A DNA stretch of 53,002 bases from Bacteroides sp. (GCA_019416685.1 DXWV01000065.1:1-53002); one strand, 5' to 3'. Positions 34,647 to 43,669 are shown, counted from the first letter of the stretch. Numbers and translations are program-made. Notes: generated by a model from the letters alone, not told the origin.

Positions 34647-34677
34647 AAAAAAAAAGGAGAATCGAAAGATTCTCCTT
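34647..34677 (-). terminator. Intrinsic terminator of the DUF1573 gene
   Basis: On the minus strand a 10-base stem (34677-34668 with 34663-34654, AAGGAGAATC) closed by a four-base loop is followed by a run of T. It lies 22 bases after the DUF1573 stop codon and before the OPT promoter region. Confidence 0.9.
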
Positions 34678-34698
34678 ATTGTTGTTGTCTATTTTTTC

Positions 34699-35091
34699 TT
34701 ATTTGGCATCTTTTGCTGTCATATTACCTTCAATGTACAAACGCAGCATTTCTGTTTTTGCATTTGTGCGAAGGGTGATTGACTTCTTGAAGTGTCCGGG
34801 GTATTTACCCGTTCCATTGTATGTAACCTTGATTGTTCCTGTTTTTCCAGGAAGGATCGGTTCTTTTGTATAGTCGGGCACTGTACATCCACAGGATGCT
34901 ACAGCCTGATGAATAACCAAAGGAGCATCGCCAATATTGGTAAAAGTAAATACACAGGATACAACCGGATTGTTTTCTGAGAATGTTCCGAAATCATGAG
35001 TGGTTTTGTCAAACTTAATGTCGGCAGTTTGAGCAGATGCATAACTGATTCCCATTACCAACATTGCAACGAATAATACTATTTTTTTCAT
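34699..35091 (-). CDS. DUF1573 domain periplasmic protein
   Basis: The 130-residue product has a signal peptide ending SYASAQ and one DUF1573 domain with THDFGTFSEN, FTFTNIGDAPLVI and ASCGCTVPDY, an Ig-like fold common in Bacteroidetes. Its role is not known. The ATG at 35091 is preferred to that at 35097 because AAGGA lies 7 bases upstream of it. It has its own promoter and terminator and is divergent from the epimerase gene. Confidence 0.9.
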   Translation of the reverse strand: MKKIVLFVAMLVMGISYASAQTADIKFDKTTHDFGTFSENNPVVSCVFTFTNIGDAPLVIHQAVASCGCTVPDYTKEPILPGKTGTIKVTYNGTGKYPGHFKKSITLRTNAKTEMLRLYIEGNMTAKDAK

Positions 35092-35121
35092 ATTCATTTC
35101 CTTTTTATGGTTTATGAATGA

Positions 35122-35129
35122 CAAAGGTA
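35122..35129 (-). promoter_or_regulatory. -7 box of the DUF1573 gene
   Basis: The minus strand reads TACCTTTG, matching TAnnTTTG, 30 bases before the ATG at 35091. Confidence 0.6.
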
Positions 35130-35154
35130 GAGCTTTTTTTTAAAAATAATGCCG

Positions 35155-35162
35155 TATCTTTG
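35155..35162 (+). promoter_or_regulatory. -7 box of the aldose epimerase gene
   Basis: TATCTTTG lies 34 bases before the ATG at 35197, back to back with the minus-strand box at 35122-35129. A T-run at 35134-35140 may supply a weak -33. Confidence 0.6.
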
Positions 35163-35196
35163 CGAAATAGTATTAAAAAAAGACGAACAATAGCTT

Positions 35197-36330
35197 ATGA
35201 ATAGTAGAAGTATCATTTTTATAGCTTTTATTTTGCTGCTGTGTGTCTCTTGTGGGAGAGAAAAAGAGATGACACTTTCCGGTCTGGATGCACGGGACTT
35301 TCAGACCGAAGTAAACGGACAACTGACAAACTTGTATGTGCTTAAAAACCAGAATGGAATGGAAGTTTGCATTACAAATTACGGTGGGAGAGTAGTTTCG
35401 TTAATGGTGCCGGACCGTAATGGGAAAATGGAGGATATCGTATGTGGCTATCCTACTATTGCCGAATATTTTGCTAAGAAACAAAACTTTGGGGCTACGA
35501 TCGGACGATATATCGGTAGAATTATGTATTCTACCTTCACGTTGGATTCCATTACCTATCATCTTGTTCCTAATACCGGAGAGCATTGTGCTCATGGAGG
35601 AGATCCGGGCTTTGCTTCTAAAATATGGCAGGCAGAACAACTGGATGAGAATGCGTTGAAGTTAAGTTTGCTTTCTCCGGACGGAGAGAATGGATTTCCC
35701 GGTAATTTGCAAGTACATGTCATTTTTGTAGTGACTAATGACAATGAACTGGATATTCATTACGAAGCAGAAACGGATAAGCCTACTGTCATTAATCTGT
35801 CTCATCACTCCTTCTTTAATATCTCCGGTGATTTTGATACGACAGTAGAAGACCAGTCTCTTTATATCAATGCAGATATGTATACTCCATATGATTCGTT
35901 GAAATGTGTTACAGGAGAGATTCTGCCGGTAGCGGGAACGCCTTTTGATTTTACCACTCCTCATTTGATTGGTGAGCGCATTAATGAAAATATAATGCAA
36001 CTGAATATTGTGAAGGGATATGACCACAACTGGGTATTGAATACGAACGGAGATGATACGAAACTGGCTGCCCGCTTGATAGATATTAAAAGCGGACGTA
36101 GTATGGAAGTTTATACTACTGAGCCTGGATTACAGGTATATACGGCAAACGGATTGCGTGGTGCAATGGTAGGAAAGAAGGGAATTGCCTATCAGAAGCG
36201 TACGGCTGTTTGTTTAGAGACCCAACATTTTACAGATAGTCCTAATAAGCCACAATTCCCGTCTACAGTGCTTCGCCCCGGAGAGAAATATTACAGCCAT
36301 TGTGTATATCGTTTCGGAGTAGTAGATTAA
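35197..36330 (+). CDS. galM: Aldose 1-epimerase, predicted lipoprotein
   Basis: The enzyme interconverts alpha and beta anomers of sugars such as galactose. The 377 residues show a lipoprotein signal (ILLLCVSC, Cys19), so it is an exported form, unlike cytoplasmic GalM. Catalytic marks are HCAHGGDPGFASKIWQ (histidine near 131), NLSHHSFFNISG and the glutamate in VCLETQHFTDSPN. It is monocistronic with a bidirectional hairpin downstream; the periplasmic place matches the exported beta-galactosidase nearby. Confidence 0.93.
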   Translation: MNSRSIIFIAFILLLCVSCGREKEMTLSGLDARDFQTEVNGQLTNLYVLKNQNGMEVCITNYGGRVVSLMVPDRNGKMEDIVCGYPTIAEYFAKKQNFGATIGRYIGRIMYSTFTLDSITYHLVPNTGEHCAHGGDPGFASKIWQAEQLDENALKLSLLSPDGENGFPGNLQVHVIFVVTNDNELDIHYEAETDKPTVINLSHHSFFNISGDFDTTVEDQSLYINADMYTPYDSLKCVTGEILPVAGTPFDFTTPHLIGERINENIMQLNIVKGYDHNWVLNTNGDDTKLAARLIDIKSGRSMEVYTTEPGLQVYTANGLRGAMVGKKGIAYQKRTAVCLETQHFTDSPNKPQFPSTVLRPGEKYYSHCVYRFGVVD

Positions 36331-36366
36331 GAAAAAAATGCTCCTCCATGAATGTTGGTTAACAAA

Positions 36367-36407
36367 AAAGTGCCGGTTGCATTTGGCTACTATGCAACCG
36401 GCACTTT
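36367..36407. terminator. Bidirectional terminator between the epimerase and DUF4923 genes
   Basis: A perfect 16-base stem (36367-36382, AAAGTGCCGGTTGCAT, with 36392-36407) closes a 9-base loop; A-tract on the left and T-rich sequence on the right allow termination of both converging genes. Confidence 0.92.
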
Positions 36408-36428
36408 CTGTAAATGTAATTGGTACTC

Positions 36429-37043
36429 CTACTGCTCAGCAATGGCTTGTTTTTTCAGAGCGAACCCCAACATCATTCCGTCGTAGCTATCTGCCAGTGA
36501 GCTGATTGTTTTCAGAGTTGTACTGCTACTTTTACTTGATATGAATGTAATCAGTTTCAGTAATTTATCTGAGTTGAAGAGCAAATCCATATTAGTACTT
36601 GTACAGTTTACTTTTGCATTCATATTCAGTAACTTGAAGTATCTCAGATGTACAACTTTGTCTGTAGCATCATATGAATAGGTTCCTGTCATTGTACGTT
36701 TTCCTACTGTACTTGTAAAAGTACTGTCTGCATTGAAAGTAAAGCTGACCTGTCCGTCCTTGATACCAACTTTCGCCAACTGTTCGTCCAGTTTCTTCTC
36801 TGCAACAGCCGCTGCTGCTGCACCACCTGCTTTCTGCAACAGATTATCTGATTCAAATTCAATAGCCGAACCGCTATATATCCAGGTTCCGGTCATATCT
36901 ATCGATTGGTTACCGGTTACGGCATTTACAACTTTTTCAATGTTGTCTTTATTAAACAAATCTTTCCACGATTGTGCCTGTACATTCGTTGTAACAAGCA
37001 ATAAAGCTGACATGACTGCCAGCGATAAAACATACTTTTTCAT
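36429..37043 (-). CDS. DUF4923 family lipocalin-like periplasmic protein
   Basis: The 204-residue product has a signal peptide (ending NVQAQ) followed by SWKDLFNKDNIEKVVNAVTG, then a beta-rich domain with MTGTWIYSGSAIEFES and alternating polar/hydrophobic strands. This matches DUF4923, a Bacteroidales lipocalin-like family with no known function. It starts 11 bases after the engB stop and is the last gene of the symporter-engB run. Confidence 0.85.
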   Translation of the reverse strand: MKKYVLSLAVMSALLLVTTNVQAQSWKDLFNKDNIEKVVNAVTGNQSIDMTGTWIYSGSAIEFESDNLLQKAGGAAAAAVAEKKLDEQLAKVGIKDGQVSFTFNADSTFTSTVGKRTMTGTYSYDATDKVVHLRYFKLLNMNAKVNCTSTNMDLLFNSDKLLKLITFISSKSSSTTLKTISSLADSYDGMMLGFALKKQAIAEQ

Positions 37044-37054
37044 TTGTACTTTGT

Positions 37055-37660
37055 CTATTTTGAATTAACTTCTTTATTAATACTTTCTATATAATCCAAT
37101 ATTTCCGTGCGTCCCATCCGGTCTTCCGAAGAGGATATAAAATAGGGGGGAAGTTCTTCCCACTGTTTACGAAGTTCGCGTATATATGCGTTGATATTCA
37201 TTTTTAAACGTCCACCTTTCAGCTTATCTGTTTTGGTGAATATAATGGAGAATGGTATTCCGTTTTCGCCCAACCATTCCATAAACTCCATATCAATCTT
37301 CTGTGGTTCCAGGCGAGAGTCTATCAGCAAAAAAAGATTTGTCATCTGTTCACGCTCCAGGATATAGTCTTCGATGATGGTACGAATCTGTTCCTGACCT
37401 TTCATTCCACGGCGGGCATAACCGTAACCCGGAAGATCGACGATGTACCAGCTATCATTAATTAGAAAGTGATTGATAAGCATTGTTTTTCCGGGAGTAG
37501 CCGATGTCATAGCCAGTCCCTTTCGGCCAGTCAGCATATTAATAAGGCTGGATTTACCCACATTGGAACGTCCTATAAAAGCATACTCAGGAAGGCGCCC
37601 GGCCGGACATTTCTTTACGTCCGTGTTACTAATGATAAATTCAGCGTTTGATATTTCCAT
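37055..37660 (-). CDS. engB: Ribosome biogenesis GTPase EngB/YsxC
   Basis: EngB (YihA/YsxC) is a GTPase needed for large ribosomal subunit assembly. The 201 residues contain the P-loop GRSNVGKSSLIN (G1), TPGKTMLINHF (G2 region), DLPGYGYA (G3) and TKTDK (G4). The start overlaps the end of the symporter gene by 20 bases, so translation is probably coupled. Confidence 0.96.
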   Translation of the reverse strand: MEISNAEFIISNTDVKKCPAGRLPEYAFIGRSNVGKSSLINMLTGRKGLAMTSATPGKTMLINHFLINDSWYIVDLPGYGYARRGMKGQEQIRTIIEDYILEREQMTNLFLLIDSRLEPQKIDMEFMEWLGENGIPFSIIFTKTDKLKGGRLKMNINAYIRELRKQWEELPPYFISSSEDRMGRTEILDYIESINKEVNSK

Positions 37661-39116
37661 ATTCTTTATTAATTATTTCATTTGAAGATAAAGCGTACAT
37701 CCCTGCAAAAGTAAGTATTCCGTTCAACATTAGCAACTCATACCCGAACTTATATCCATACCTATGCATTGCTAAATAATCGAGGGCGTAGCATATCAAT
37801 GGAGAAGCTACTGCTATAAACGGCACCCATCGGTCTCGGGTGGCTCTGCGTGTAAATAGTCCGAAAGCAAACATACCCAATAACGGACCATACGTATAGG
37901 AAGCGATGATATAAATAGCATCAATCACACTTTTACTATTGAGTGCTTCTACCAGGCAAATAAAGAAGATAAGTATCACGGATAGTATGGTGTGTACTCT
38001 CCCACGTCGTTGCCGGGCTACTTCTTCTGTGTCTTTATTTGTGTGAAGAAGGTCTACACATACACTGGTAGTCATTGCAGTCAGTGCGGAATCAGAATTA
38101 CTGAATGCCGCTGCAATAATACCGATTGTGAAAAGTACAAGAACTGTTTGCCCCAGATATCCTTGGGTGGCAAACATCGGAAGTATATCGTCATTCACTT
38201 CTGGGAGGATAAGGTTCATTTGTCCTGCCAATGTCAACAGAAGTGTTCCTAAGCAAAGAAACAGGAGATTCAGCGGGATGAAAGAAAATCCATAACAATA
38301 CATATTCTTTTGTGCCTCGCGCAGGTTTTTGCAGGAAAGATTTTTCTGCATCATGTCTTGATCCAACCCTGTCATCACAATTACAATGAAAATGCCACTC
38401 AAGAATTGCTTGAAAAAATTCTGTCGTGACATCCAGTCATCAAATACGAATATACGGCTATGCGGGTTGTTACTGATAAGTTGTATTATGCTGTTTCCTC
38501 CTAAATCTAACTTCTGTATAGTAATGTAGATGATGCAGATTAATGCTGCTATCAGACAGAAGGTTTGTAAGGTGTCTGTCCAGACAATCGTTTTTATACC
38601 ACTTTTATGCGTATATATCCAGACCAGTCCCACTGAACCGGCAGCAATCATCCAAAAGGGTATACCCATGCTACCGAATACATAAGTATGAAGAATGAGG
38701 CAAACCAGATACATTTTGGCAGCTGTACCCAGCATACGGGACAGTAAGAAAAAGAAAGAACCTGTACGGTAAGTTCGTGGTCCGATTCGCGTACCGAGAT
38801 AACTGTAGATACTTGTCAGATTGAGCCAGTAATATAAAGGAAGTAACACATGTGCCACCACCAGATAACCGAAGAAAAAGCCGAAAACGGTTTGCATGTA
38901 CGTCATGTCCATACCTCGTACCATACCGGGTACAGAAACAAAGGTCACTCCCGATATGCTGGCACCGATCATCCCGAAAGAGACGATATACCATGGTGAC
39001 CGGTTCTCTCCCCGGAAGAATGCGGCATCCGAACTGCTTCTTTTTCCTTTTCCTGTAAGGCGGGCAATCAGTAGTAGTACTGTAAAGTAGCATATAATAG
39101 TGACAAGTATTCTCAT
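37641..39116 (-). CDS. Sodium:solute symporter family protein
   Basis: The 491-residue integral membrane protein belongs to the SSS family (sodium-coupled uptake of sugars, amino acids or organic acids). It starts MRILVTIICYFTVLLLIARL with 12-13 helices; GASISGVTFVSVPGM and TGLDQDMMQKNLSCKN are typical of the SGLT-like bacterial group. The ATG at 39116 is chosen because the coding frame further up to 39335 is non-hydrophobic and overlaps recR antisense. The substrate is unknown. It heads the run to engB and DUF4923. Confidence 0.9.
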   Translation of the reverse strand: MRILVTIICYFTVLLLIARLTGKGKRSSSDAAFFRGENRSPWYIVSFGMIGASISGVTFVSVPGMVRGMDMTYMQTVFGFFFGYLVVAHVLLPLYYWLNLTSIYSYLGTRIGPRTYRTGSFFFLLSRMLGTAAKMYLVCLILHTYVFGSMGIPFWMIAAGSVGLVWIYTHKSGIKTIVWTDTLQTFCLIAALICIIYITIQKLDLGGNSIIQLISNNPHSRIFVFDDWMSRQNFFKQFLSGIFIVIVMTGLDQDMMQKNLSCKNLREAQKNMYCYGFSFIPLNLLFLCLGTLLLTLAGQMNLILPEVNDDILPMFATQGYLGQTVLVLFTIGIIAAAFSNSDSALTAMTTSVCVDLLHTNKDTEEVARQRRGRVHTILSVILIFFICLVEALNSKSVIDAIYIIASYTYGPLLGMFAFGLFTRRATRDRWVPFIAVASPLICYALDYLAMHRYGYKFGYELLMLNGILTFAGMYALSSNEIINKEYGNIKR

Positions 39117-39124
39117 AACGGGCA

Positions 39125-39132
39125 CAAAGGTA
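39125..39132 (-). promoter_or_regulatory. -7 box of the symporter-engB-DUF4923 operon
   Basis: The minus strand reads TACCTTTG, 8 bases before the symporter ATG at 39116; another case with a very short leader. Confidence 0.55.
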
Positions 39133-39184
39133 CGATTTATTTCGCAATTCACGTGACGGGCTTTTTCTATCTGCAAATAATAAG

Positions 39185-39192
39185 TATCTTTG
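39185..39192 (+). promoter_or_regulatory. -7 box of the recR operon
   Basis: TATCTTTG lies 29 bases before the recR ATG and is divergent from the symporter promoter about 55 bases away. Confidence 0.6.
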
Positions 39193-39221
39193 CACTGAAT
39201 AATACATCCTGTTAGAAATAT

Positions 39222-39839
39222 ATGAACCAACAATATCCTTCTGTGCTGCTTGAAAAGGCAGTCGGAGAGTTTTCCAAACTTCCCGGAATAGGACGAAAGA
39301 CTGCTATGAGACTGGTGCTTCACCTGCTGCGGCAAGACAGCGCTATCGTTGAAGCTTTTGGAAACTCAATCATTACACTGAAACGAGAGGTGAAGTACTG
39401 CCGTGTATGTCATAATATATCTGATACAGATACTTGTCAGATTTGTGCCAATCCTGCTCGTGATGCTTCAATAATCTGTGTAGTAGAGAATATCCGGGAC
39501 GTAATGGCGGTAGAGGGAACTCAACAATTCCGTGGATTATATCATGTACTGGGAGGTGTTATCTCGCCGATGGATGGAGTAGGACCCAGTGATCTTCAGA
39601 TAGATAGTCTTGTGCAGCGTGTGGCGGACGGAGGAATAAAAGAAGTTATACTTGCTCTGAGTACTACCATGGAAGGAGATACAACCAATTTTTATATCTA
39701 CCGTAAGCTCGAAAGAATGGGGATTAAGTTGAGTGTACTTGCCCGTGGTGTTTCTATTGGTGATGAGTTGGAGTATACCGATGAAGTGACACTGGGACGA
39801 AGTATTGTTAACCGGACGGCATTTACAGGAACTGTATAA
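39222..39839 (+). CDS. recR: Recombination mediator protein RecR
   Basis: RecR works with RecO (and RecF) to load RecA onto single-stranded DNA. The 205 residues show the helix-hairpin-helix KLPGIGRKTAMRL (17-29), the C4 zinc finger CRVCHNISDTDTCQIC and a Toprim domain with VVENIRDVMAVEGT. Length is normal. It is the first gene of a five-gene co-oriented run with gaps under 20 bases. Confidence 0.97.
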   Translation: MNQQYPSVLLEKAVGEFSKLPGIGRKTAMRLVLHLLRQDSAIVEAFGNSIITLKREVKYCRVCHNISDTDTCQICANPARDASIICVVENIRDVMAVEGTQQFRGLYHVLGGVISPMDGVGPSDLQIDSLVQRVADGGIKEVILALSTTMEGDTTNFYIYRKLERMGIKLSVLARGVSIGDELEYTDEVTLGRSIVNRTAFTGTV

Positions 39840-39858
39840 GAAAAAATGAAATTGAATT

Positions 39859-40317
39859 ATGGAAGAACTAATACGAAAAACCCTTTTGAATTTAAAAATA
39901 GAATATACCCTTTTCTGGGGGCTTCCTTTGATAATTGTTTTACTGGGTGAATGTGATTATGAGTGGGTAGGGCTTTATGCTGATAATTTCAGAGCCTCCT
40001 ATCTGGCAGAAACAATCGGAATCCTGTTGGCTGCAGCTTGTGTACCCTTGGCATTAAAATTATTTTCATGGGTTCTGACTAAAAAAATAGATGTAGTCTC
40101 TTTTCCGGAAGCTCTACGCTTGTATTTCAGATGGAGTAGTGTACGTCTGTTAGTGTTGGAGGTTGCGGTTATCATTAATATTCTTACATATTATCTGACT
40201 TTGAGCAATACAGGGCTGCTTTGTGCGTTAATAACTTTAACAGCTTCCTTATTTTGTATTCCTGGTGAGAAGCGTTTACGTGAAGAGCTACATATAAATA
40301 AGGGAGATTCTATTTGA
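39859..40317 (+). CDS. Hypothetical membrane protein
   Basis: The 152-residue protein is not recognised. It has four predicted hydrophobic segments (about 18-34, 50-70, 95-112, 115-132) and a charged C-terminal tail. It lies 19 bases after recR and 19 bases before the radical SAM gene, so it is probably co-transcribed with them. The linkage suggests an accessory role in the envelope, but nothing in the sequence defines it. Confidence 0.8.
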   Translation: MEELIRKTLLNLKIEYTLFWGLPLIIVLLGECDYEWVGLYADNFRASYLAETIGILLAAACVPLALKLFSWVLTKKIDVVSFPEALRLYFRWSSVRLLVLEVAVIINILTYYLTLSNTGLLCALITLTASLFCIPGEKRLREELHINKGDSI

Positions 40318-40336
40318 AATCAAAGAAAAAGAGAGC

Positions 40337-41776
40337 ATGAAACTTACTTTTTTAATACCTCCTGTACTTGATAATAAAAATCCGGCTGAACGTACTGCCG
40401 GTTGTACTCGCGTGGTTTATCTTGCACCTAATATTTATGAGCTGACTGTTGTTGCTTTACTTGAAAAGGAAGGCTTTGATGATATCTATTATCGTGATTT
40501 TGTCTATAAACGTGAGTCTCGTGAGACCTTTTCCGATTTTTTGAAAAATGATACCAGTGATATATATTATATCTGGGCTGTTAACCTCTCCATTGAAAAT
40601 GATTTATTGGCATTGGAATTGATTCGACAGAATAATCCGAAAGCCTATGTTATATTTATGGGACCGGGGCCTACTTATTTCACTTCCAGATGTTTACTAA
40701 GTGATAAAGAAATAGTTGTGCGTGGAGAGCCGGAACTAACCGTTTTGGAATTAACCAAAGCAATAGCTGATGGTACTGACTGGACATCTATCATAGGTAT
40801 TTCTTATCTGAAAGAGGGGAAAGTGAAACACAATCCTTCCCGTCCTCTGATGAAAGAACTGGATGATTTGCCTTTCCCGGCACGCCACTTCATACAGGAT
40901 AGAAGATACTTTAATCCCAAGTTAAAAATAGGACCTTATACAACGATGGTAACTTCCCGGAATTGTCCGTTCCATTGCATTTATTGCGTCCCCAGCTCAC
41001 TCACTTTTGCCCGTGAAATAGAATATCAGAAAGAGCATGGTAAAAAGCCATTTATCTCCTTCCGTTCTATTGAAAGCATAGAGGCAGAAGTAGAACAAAT
41101 AAGTAAGGAGGGGTATAAGGCGATAGGTTTCATGGATGATAATTTCATTTGGAATGAAAAACGTACGGGGGATATTTGCCGTATTATGAAGAAATATGAT
41201 ATTGTATGGGGATGCCAGGCGCGTGTGGATGCTATCACAGAAGAGATTGCACGGATGCTTGGAGAATCTGGCTGTCGTTATGTAGATTTGGGTGTTGAGT
41301 CATTCAATGATGAAATTCTTGCATTTATAAAGAAGGGAATCACCAGCGAGCAGATTTATACAGCTATCCGTTGGCTAAAGCAATATAATGTACCTGTGAA
41401 ACTGAATATTCTTATCGGGAGCAGTCCGTTGGAAACAAAGGAGACATTGCGGCATACTCTGCGTGAAGCAAAGGCTCTGAAAGTCGATCAGGTGATGTTC
41501 AACATCGTTTCTCCTTTCCCTGGTACGGAATTTTACACTATGGCCAAAGAAAACGGTTGGTTGGAAACCAAAGATTATGTCCCAACTGACGTACAACGTG
41601 AATCGATATTGAGATATCCTTCACTGTCTTCAAAAGATATGGAACGTATTTTGTTTTATAATAATGTCAGTTATTTTCTTTCTCCGCATTTTGTCATAAC
41701 GCAATTGAAACGGTTCTCTAGTTGGAGTGAATTTACTCATGCTTTGAAGGCTTTGAAAATAAAATTGTTCGGTTGA
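40337..41776 (+). CDS. B12-binding-like domain radical SAM protein
   Basis: The 479-residue enzyme pairs an N-terminal cobalamin-binding-like Rossmann domain (about 1-150, with VIFMGPGPTYF and VVRGEPELTVLEL) with a radical SAM core whose 4Fe-4S motif is CPFHCIYC (C210, C214, C217). The usual DxHxxG cobalamin-histidine motif is not apparent, so B12 binding may be lost or base-off. Later marks include FMDDNFIWN and YVDLGVESFNDEIL. Relatives methylate or rearrange lipids and natural products. The next genes encode a glycosyltransferase and an acetyltransferase, so it may modify a glycolipid or small metabolite. Confidence 0.88.
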   Translation: MKLTFLIPPVLDNKNPAERTAGCTRVVYLAPNIYELTVVALLEKEGFDDIYYRDFVYKRESRETFSDFLKNDTSDIYYIWAVNLSIENDLLALELIRQNNPKAYVIFMGPGPTYFTSRCLLSDKEIVVRGEPELTVLELTKAIADGTDWTSIIGISYLKEGKVKHNPSRPLMKELDDLPFPARHFIQDRRYFNPKLKIGPYTTMVTSRNCPFHCIYCVPSSLTFAREIEYQKEHGKKPFISFRSIESIEAEVEQISKEGYKAIGFMDDNFIWNEKRTGDICRIMKKYDIVWGCQARVDAITEEIARMLGESGCRYVDLGVESFNDEILAFIKKGITSEQIYTAIRWLKQYNVPVKLNILIGSSPLETKETLRHTLREAKALKVDQVMFNIVSPFPGTEFYTMAKENGWLETKDYVPTDVQRESILRYPSLSSKDMERILFYNNVSYFLSPHFVITQLKRFSSWSEFTHALKALKIKLFG

Positions 41777-41781
41777 AAAGA

Positions 41782-42534
41782 ATGGTTCAATTATCTATTG
41801 TAATTATTACTTGGGATCAGCTTTCTTATCTACGAGACTGTTTGTACTCGCTTCGGGCGGTTATGCAACGGGAAGATGTGGAAGTAATAGTGGTCGATAA
41901 TGGTTCGGAAGATGGTACGTGTCAGTATCTGGCGGTGAATTATCCCCAGATTCACCTGCATATAAATGATTGCAATAAAGGAGTGGCTTATGCTCGGAAC
42001 AGAGGGCTGGAACTTGTACAAGGTAATAAAGTGCTATTCCTTGATAATGATACTGTAGTGAATGAAAATGCCATATCCGGAATGGAGATTTATCTGGATG
42101 AACATCCGAAAGTGGGACTGTGTGCCTGTAGACTGGTTGACAGTAATTATCAGATACAAGACAGTTTTAAACCCTTTCCCGGATTATGGCTGAAAATAAA
42201 AAATGTATTAGGTATAACTAAAACAAATGTTCCGGATTTACAAACGGTCACTTCACCTATTGAGCCTGTTTATGTAATAGGTGCCTGTCAGATGATTCGC
42301 CGGGAAGTGGTAGATCGGATCGGACTGTTAGATGAAAAGATTTTTTATGGTCCCGAAGATGCTGATTATTGCATGCGTATTGTGGCGGAAGGTTGGAAAG
42401 TAGTTTACCTTCCTCAATATACAATAGTACATCATTGGCGTCGTGCTACAAATAAGAAATTATTCTCCCGTTTGGCATGGAAGCACTTCTGTGCTTTGTG
42501 CTATTTTTATGCCAAGTACAAACGTATTAATTAA
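41782..42534 (+). CDS. Family 2 glycosyltransferase
   Basis: The roughly 250-residue enzyme has a GT-A fold with MVQLSIVIITWDQLSYLRDC, VIVVDNGSEDGTCQYL (nucleotide-sugar site), LDNDTVVNENAI (DxD-like DND) and GPEDADYCMRIVAEGW. It lacks membrane helices and would act at the cytoplasmic face. The ATG at 41782 is preferred to a TTG at 41773 that overlaps the radical SAM stop. The substrate is unknown. Confidence 0.9.
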   Translation: MVQLSIVIITWDQLSYLRDCLYSLRAVMQREDVEVIVVDNGSEDGTCQYLAVNYPQIHLHINDCNKGVAYARNRGLELVQGNKVLFLDNDTVVNENAISGMEIYLDEHPKVGLCACRLVDSNYQIQDSFKPFPGLWLKIKNVLGITKTNVPDLQTVTSPIEPVYVIGACQMIRREVVDRIGLLDEKIFYGPEDADYCMRIVAEGWKVVYLPQYTIVHHWRRATNKKLFSRLAWKHFCALCYFYAKYKRIN

Positions 42535-42537
42535 AAC

Positions 42538-43071
42538 ATGAAACAATCTTTTTTAATAAATGATCGCATCTATCTCCGTGCTGTAGAGCCGGAAGATATT
42601 GATGTGATGTACGAAATGGAAAATGATCCTTCGATGTGGGATATAAGTAGTTTCACTGTGCCTTATTCCCGTTATGTGTTGTGTCAATACATTGAGGGAT
42701 CCCAGAGTGATATGTTTGCTGACAAACAATTGCGTCTTATGATTATACGTTGTGAAGACAATCGTATCCTTGGAACGATTGATATAACCGACTTTGTTCC
42801 TTTACACTCACGTGGGGCAGTAGGTATTGCAGTACATACTGATTTTCGCAGAGAGGGTTATGCTTCTGATGCACTTAATCTATTGTGCAACTATGCATTT
42901 GATTTTCTGCAAATACATCAGCTCTATGCACATGTCGCAGTAGAGAATGAGGCCAGTATAAAGTTATTTCTTTCCTGTGGTTTTGTGCAGTGCGGTTTGT
43001 TGAAAGACTGGATTATAACCTCAGAGGGCTATAAAGATGCTGCCTTGATGCAGCGTTTCGGACAGCGTTGA
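42538..43071 (+). CDS. GNAT-family N-acetyltransferase
   Basis: The 177-residue protein resembles the RimJ/SpeG-type GNAT group, with IYLRAVEPEDIDVMYEMEND at the start and the acetyl-CoA site VGIAVHTDFRREGYASDAL followed by YAHVAVENEASIKLFLSCGF. It begins 3 bases after the glycosyltransferase stop and ends the recR-led run. It converges with the AlgH gene with a 4-base gap and no visible terminator. Confidence 0.92.
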   Translation: MKQSFLINDRIYLRAVEPEDIDVMYEMENDPSMWDISSFTVPYSRYVLCQYIEGSQSDMFADKQLRLMIIRCEDNRILGTIDITDFVPLHSRGAVGIAVHTDFRREGYASDALNLLCNYAFDFLQIHQLYAHVAVENEASIKLFLSCGFVQCGLLKDWIITSEGYKDAALMQRFGQR

Positions 43072-43075
43072 TCAA

Positions 43076-43669
43076 TTAATTTAATGAAGGAACCTGTGGA
43101 AAGCGAGACCAGGTTTCATACTTGCTACCCAGCTTTCCCAGTGTATTTTTCCACATATCTTTGGCTTCTCCATTGAGTAGATAAGAGGATTCTTCTTTGG
43201 CTATCAGCCAGGTGTTTTCCTTGATCTCTTGTATTAATTGTTCATATTCCCATCCCGAATATCCCAGAAAGAAACGTACTTTTCCATTGATATTGTTCCC
43301 TTGTAAAATATGCTCCTTCAATGCATCAAAATCTCCGTTCAGGTATAATCCTTTACTTACATGAAGTGCTCCGGGAATATGCGGTAAAGTGTGCAGGTAG
43401 AAAAGTGTATCTGTCCCTATGGGACCACCTTTATAAAGAGGTATATCTTCCAGATATTTGAATTCTTTGATAACATCGTTCACCAACAGGGGGAGCTGTT
43501 TGTTCATTATCAACCCCATACTTCCCTCGTCGGTGTGGTCAACGAGTAATACTACCGAACGTCCGAATGTTGCATCACACAAGAAAGGTTCTGATATCAG
43601 AATCTTTCCCCGTGAAGGCAATACATTATTAGATTGTATCTTAAATATGTCGGAATTAATATTATTCAT
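43076..43669 (-). CDS. UPF0301 YqgE/AlgH family protein
   Basis: The 197-residue soluble protein shows the family marks GKILISEPFLCDATFGRSVVLL, GLIMNKQLPL, PLYKGGPIGTDTLFYLH and FLGYSGWEYEQLIQEI. AlgH was named for effects on alginate in Pseudomonas, but the biochemical role is uncertain. Next to it begins the decayed aminotransferase remnant, so it marks the left edge of the accessory block. Confidence 0.93.
   Translation of the reverse strand: MNNINSDIFKIQSNNVLPSRGKILISEPFLCDATFGRSVVLLVDHTDEGSMGLIMNKQLPLLVNDVIKEFKYLEDIPLYKGGPIGTDTLFYLHTLPHIPGALHVSKGLYLNGDFDALKEHILQGNNINGKVRFFLGYSGWEYEQLIQEIKENTWLIAKEESSYLLNGEAKDMWKNTLGKLGSKYETWSRFPQVPSLN

Noticed and set aside
39117..39335. N-terminal extension of the symporter
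   Set aside because: The extra 73 residues are antisense to recR, overlap both divergent promoters and lack hydrophobic pattern; the ATG at 39116 gives the family N-terminus.
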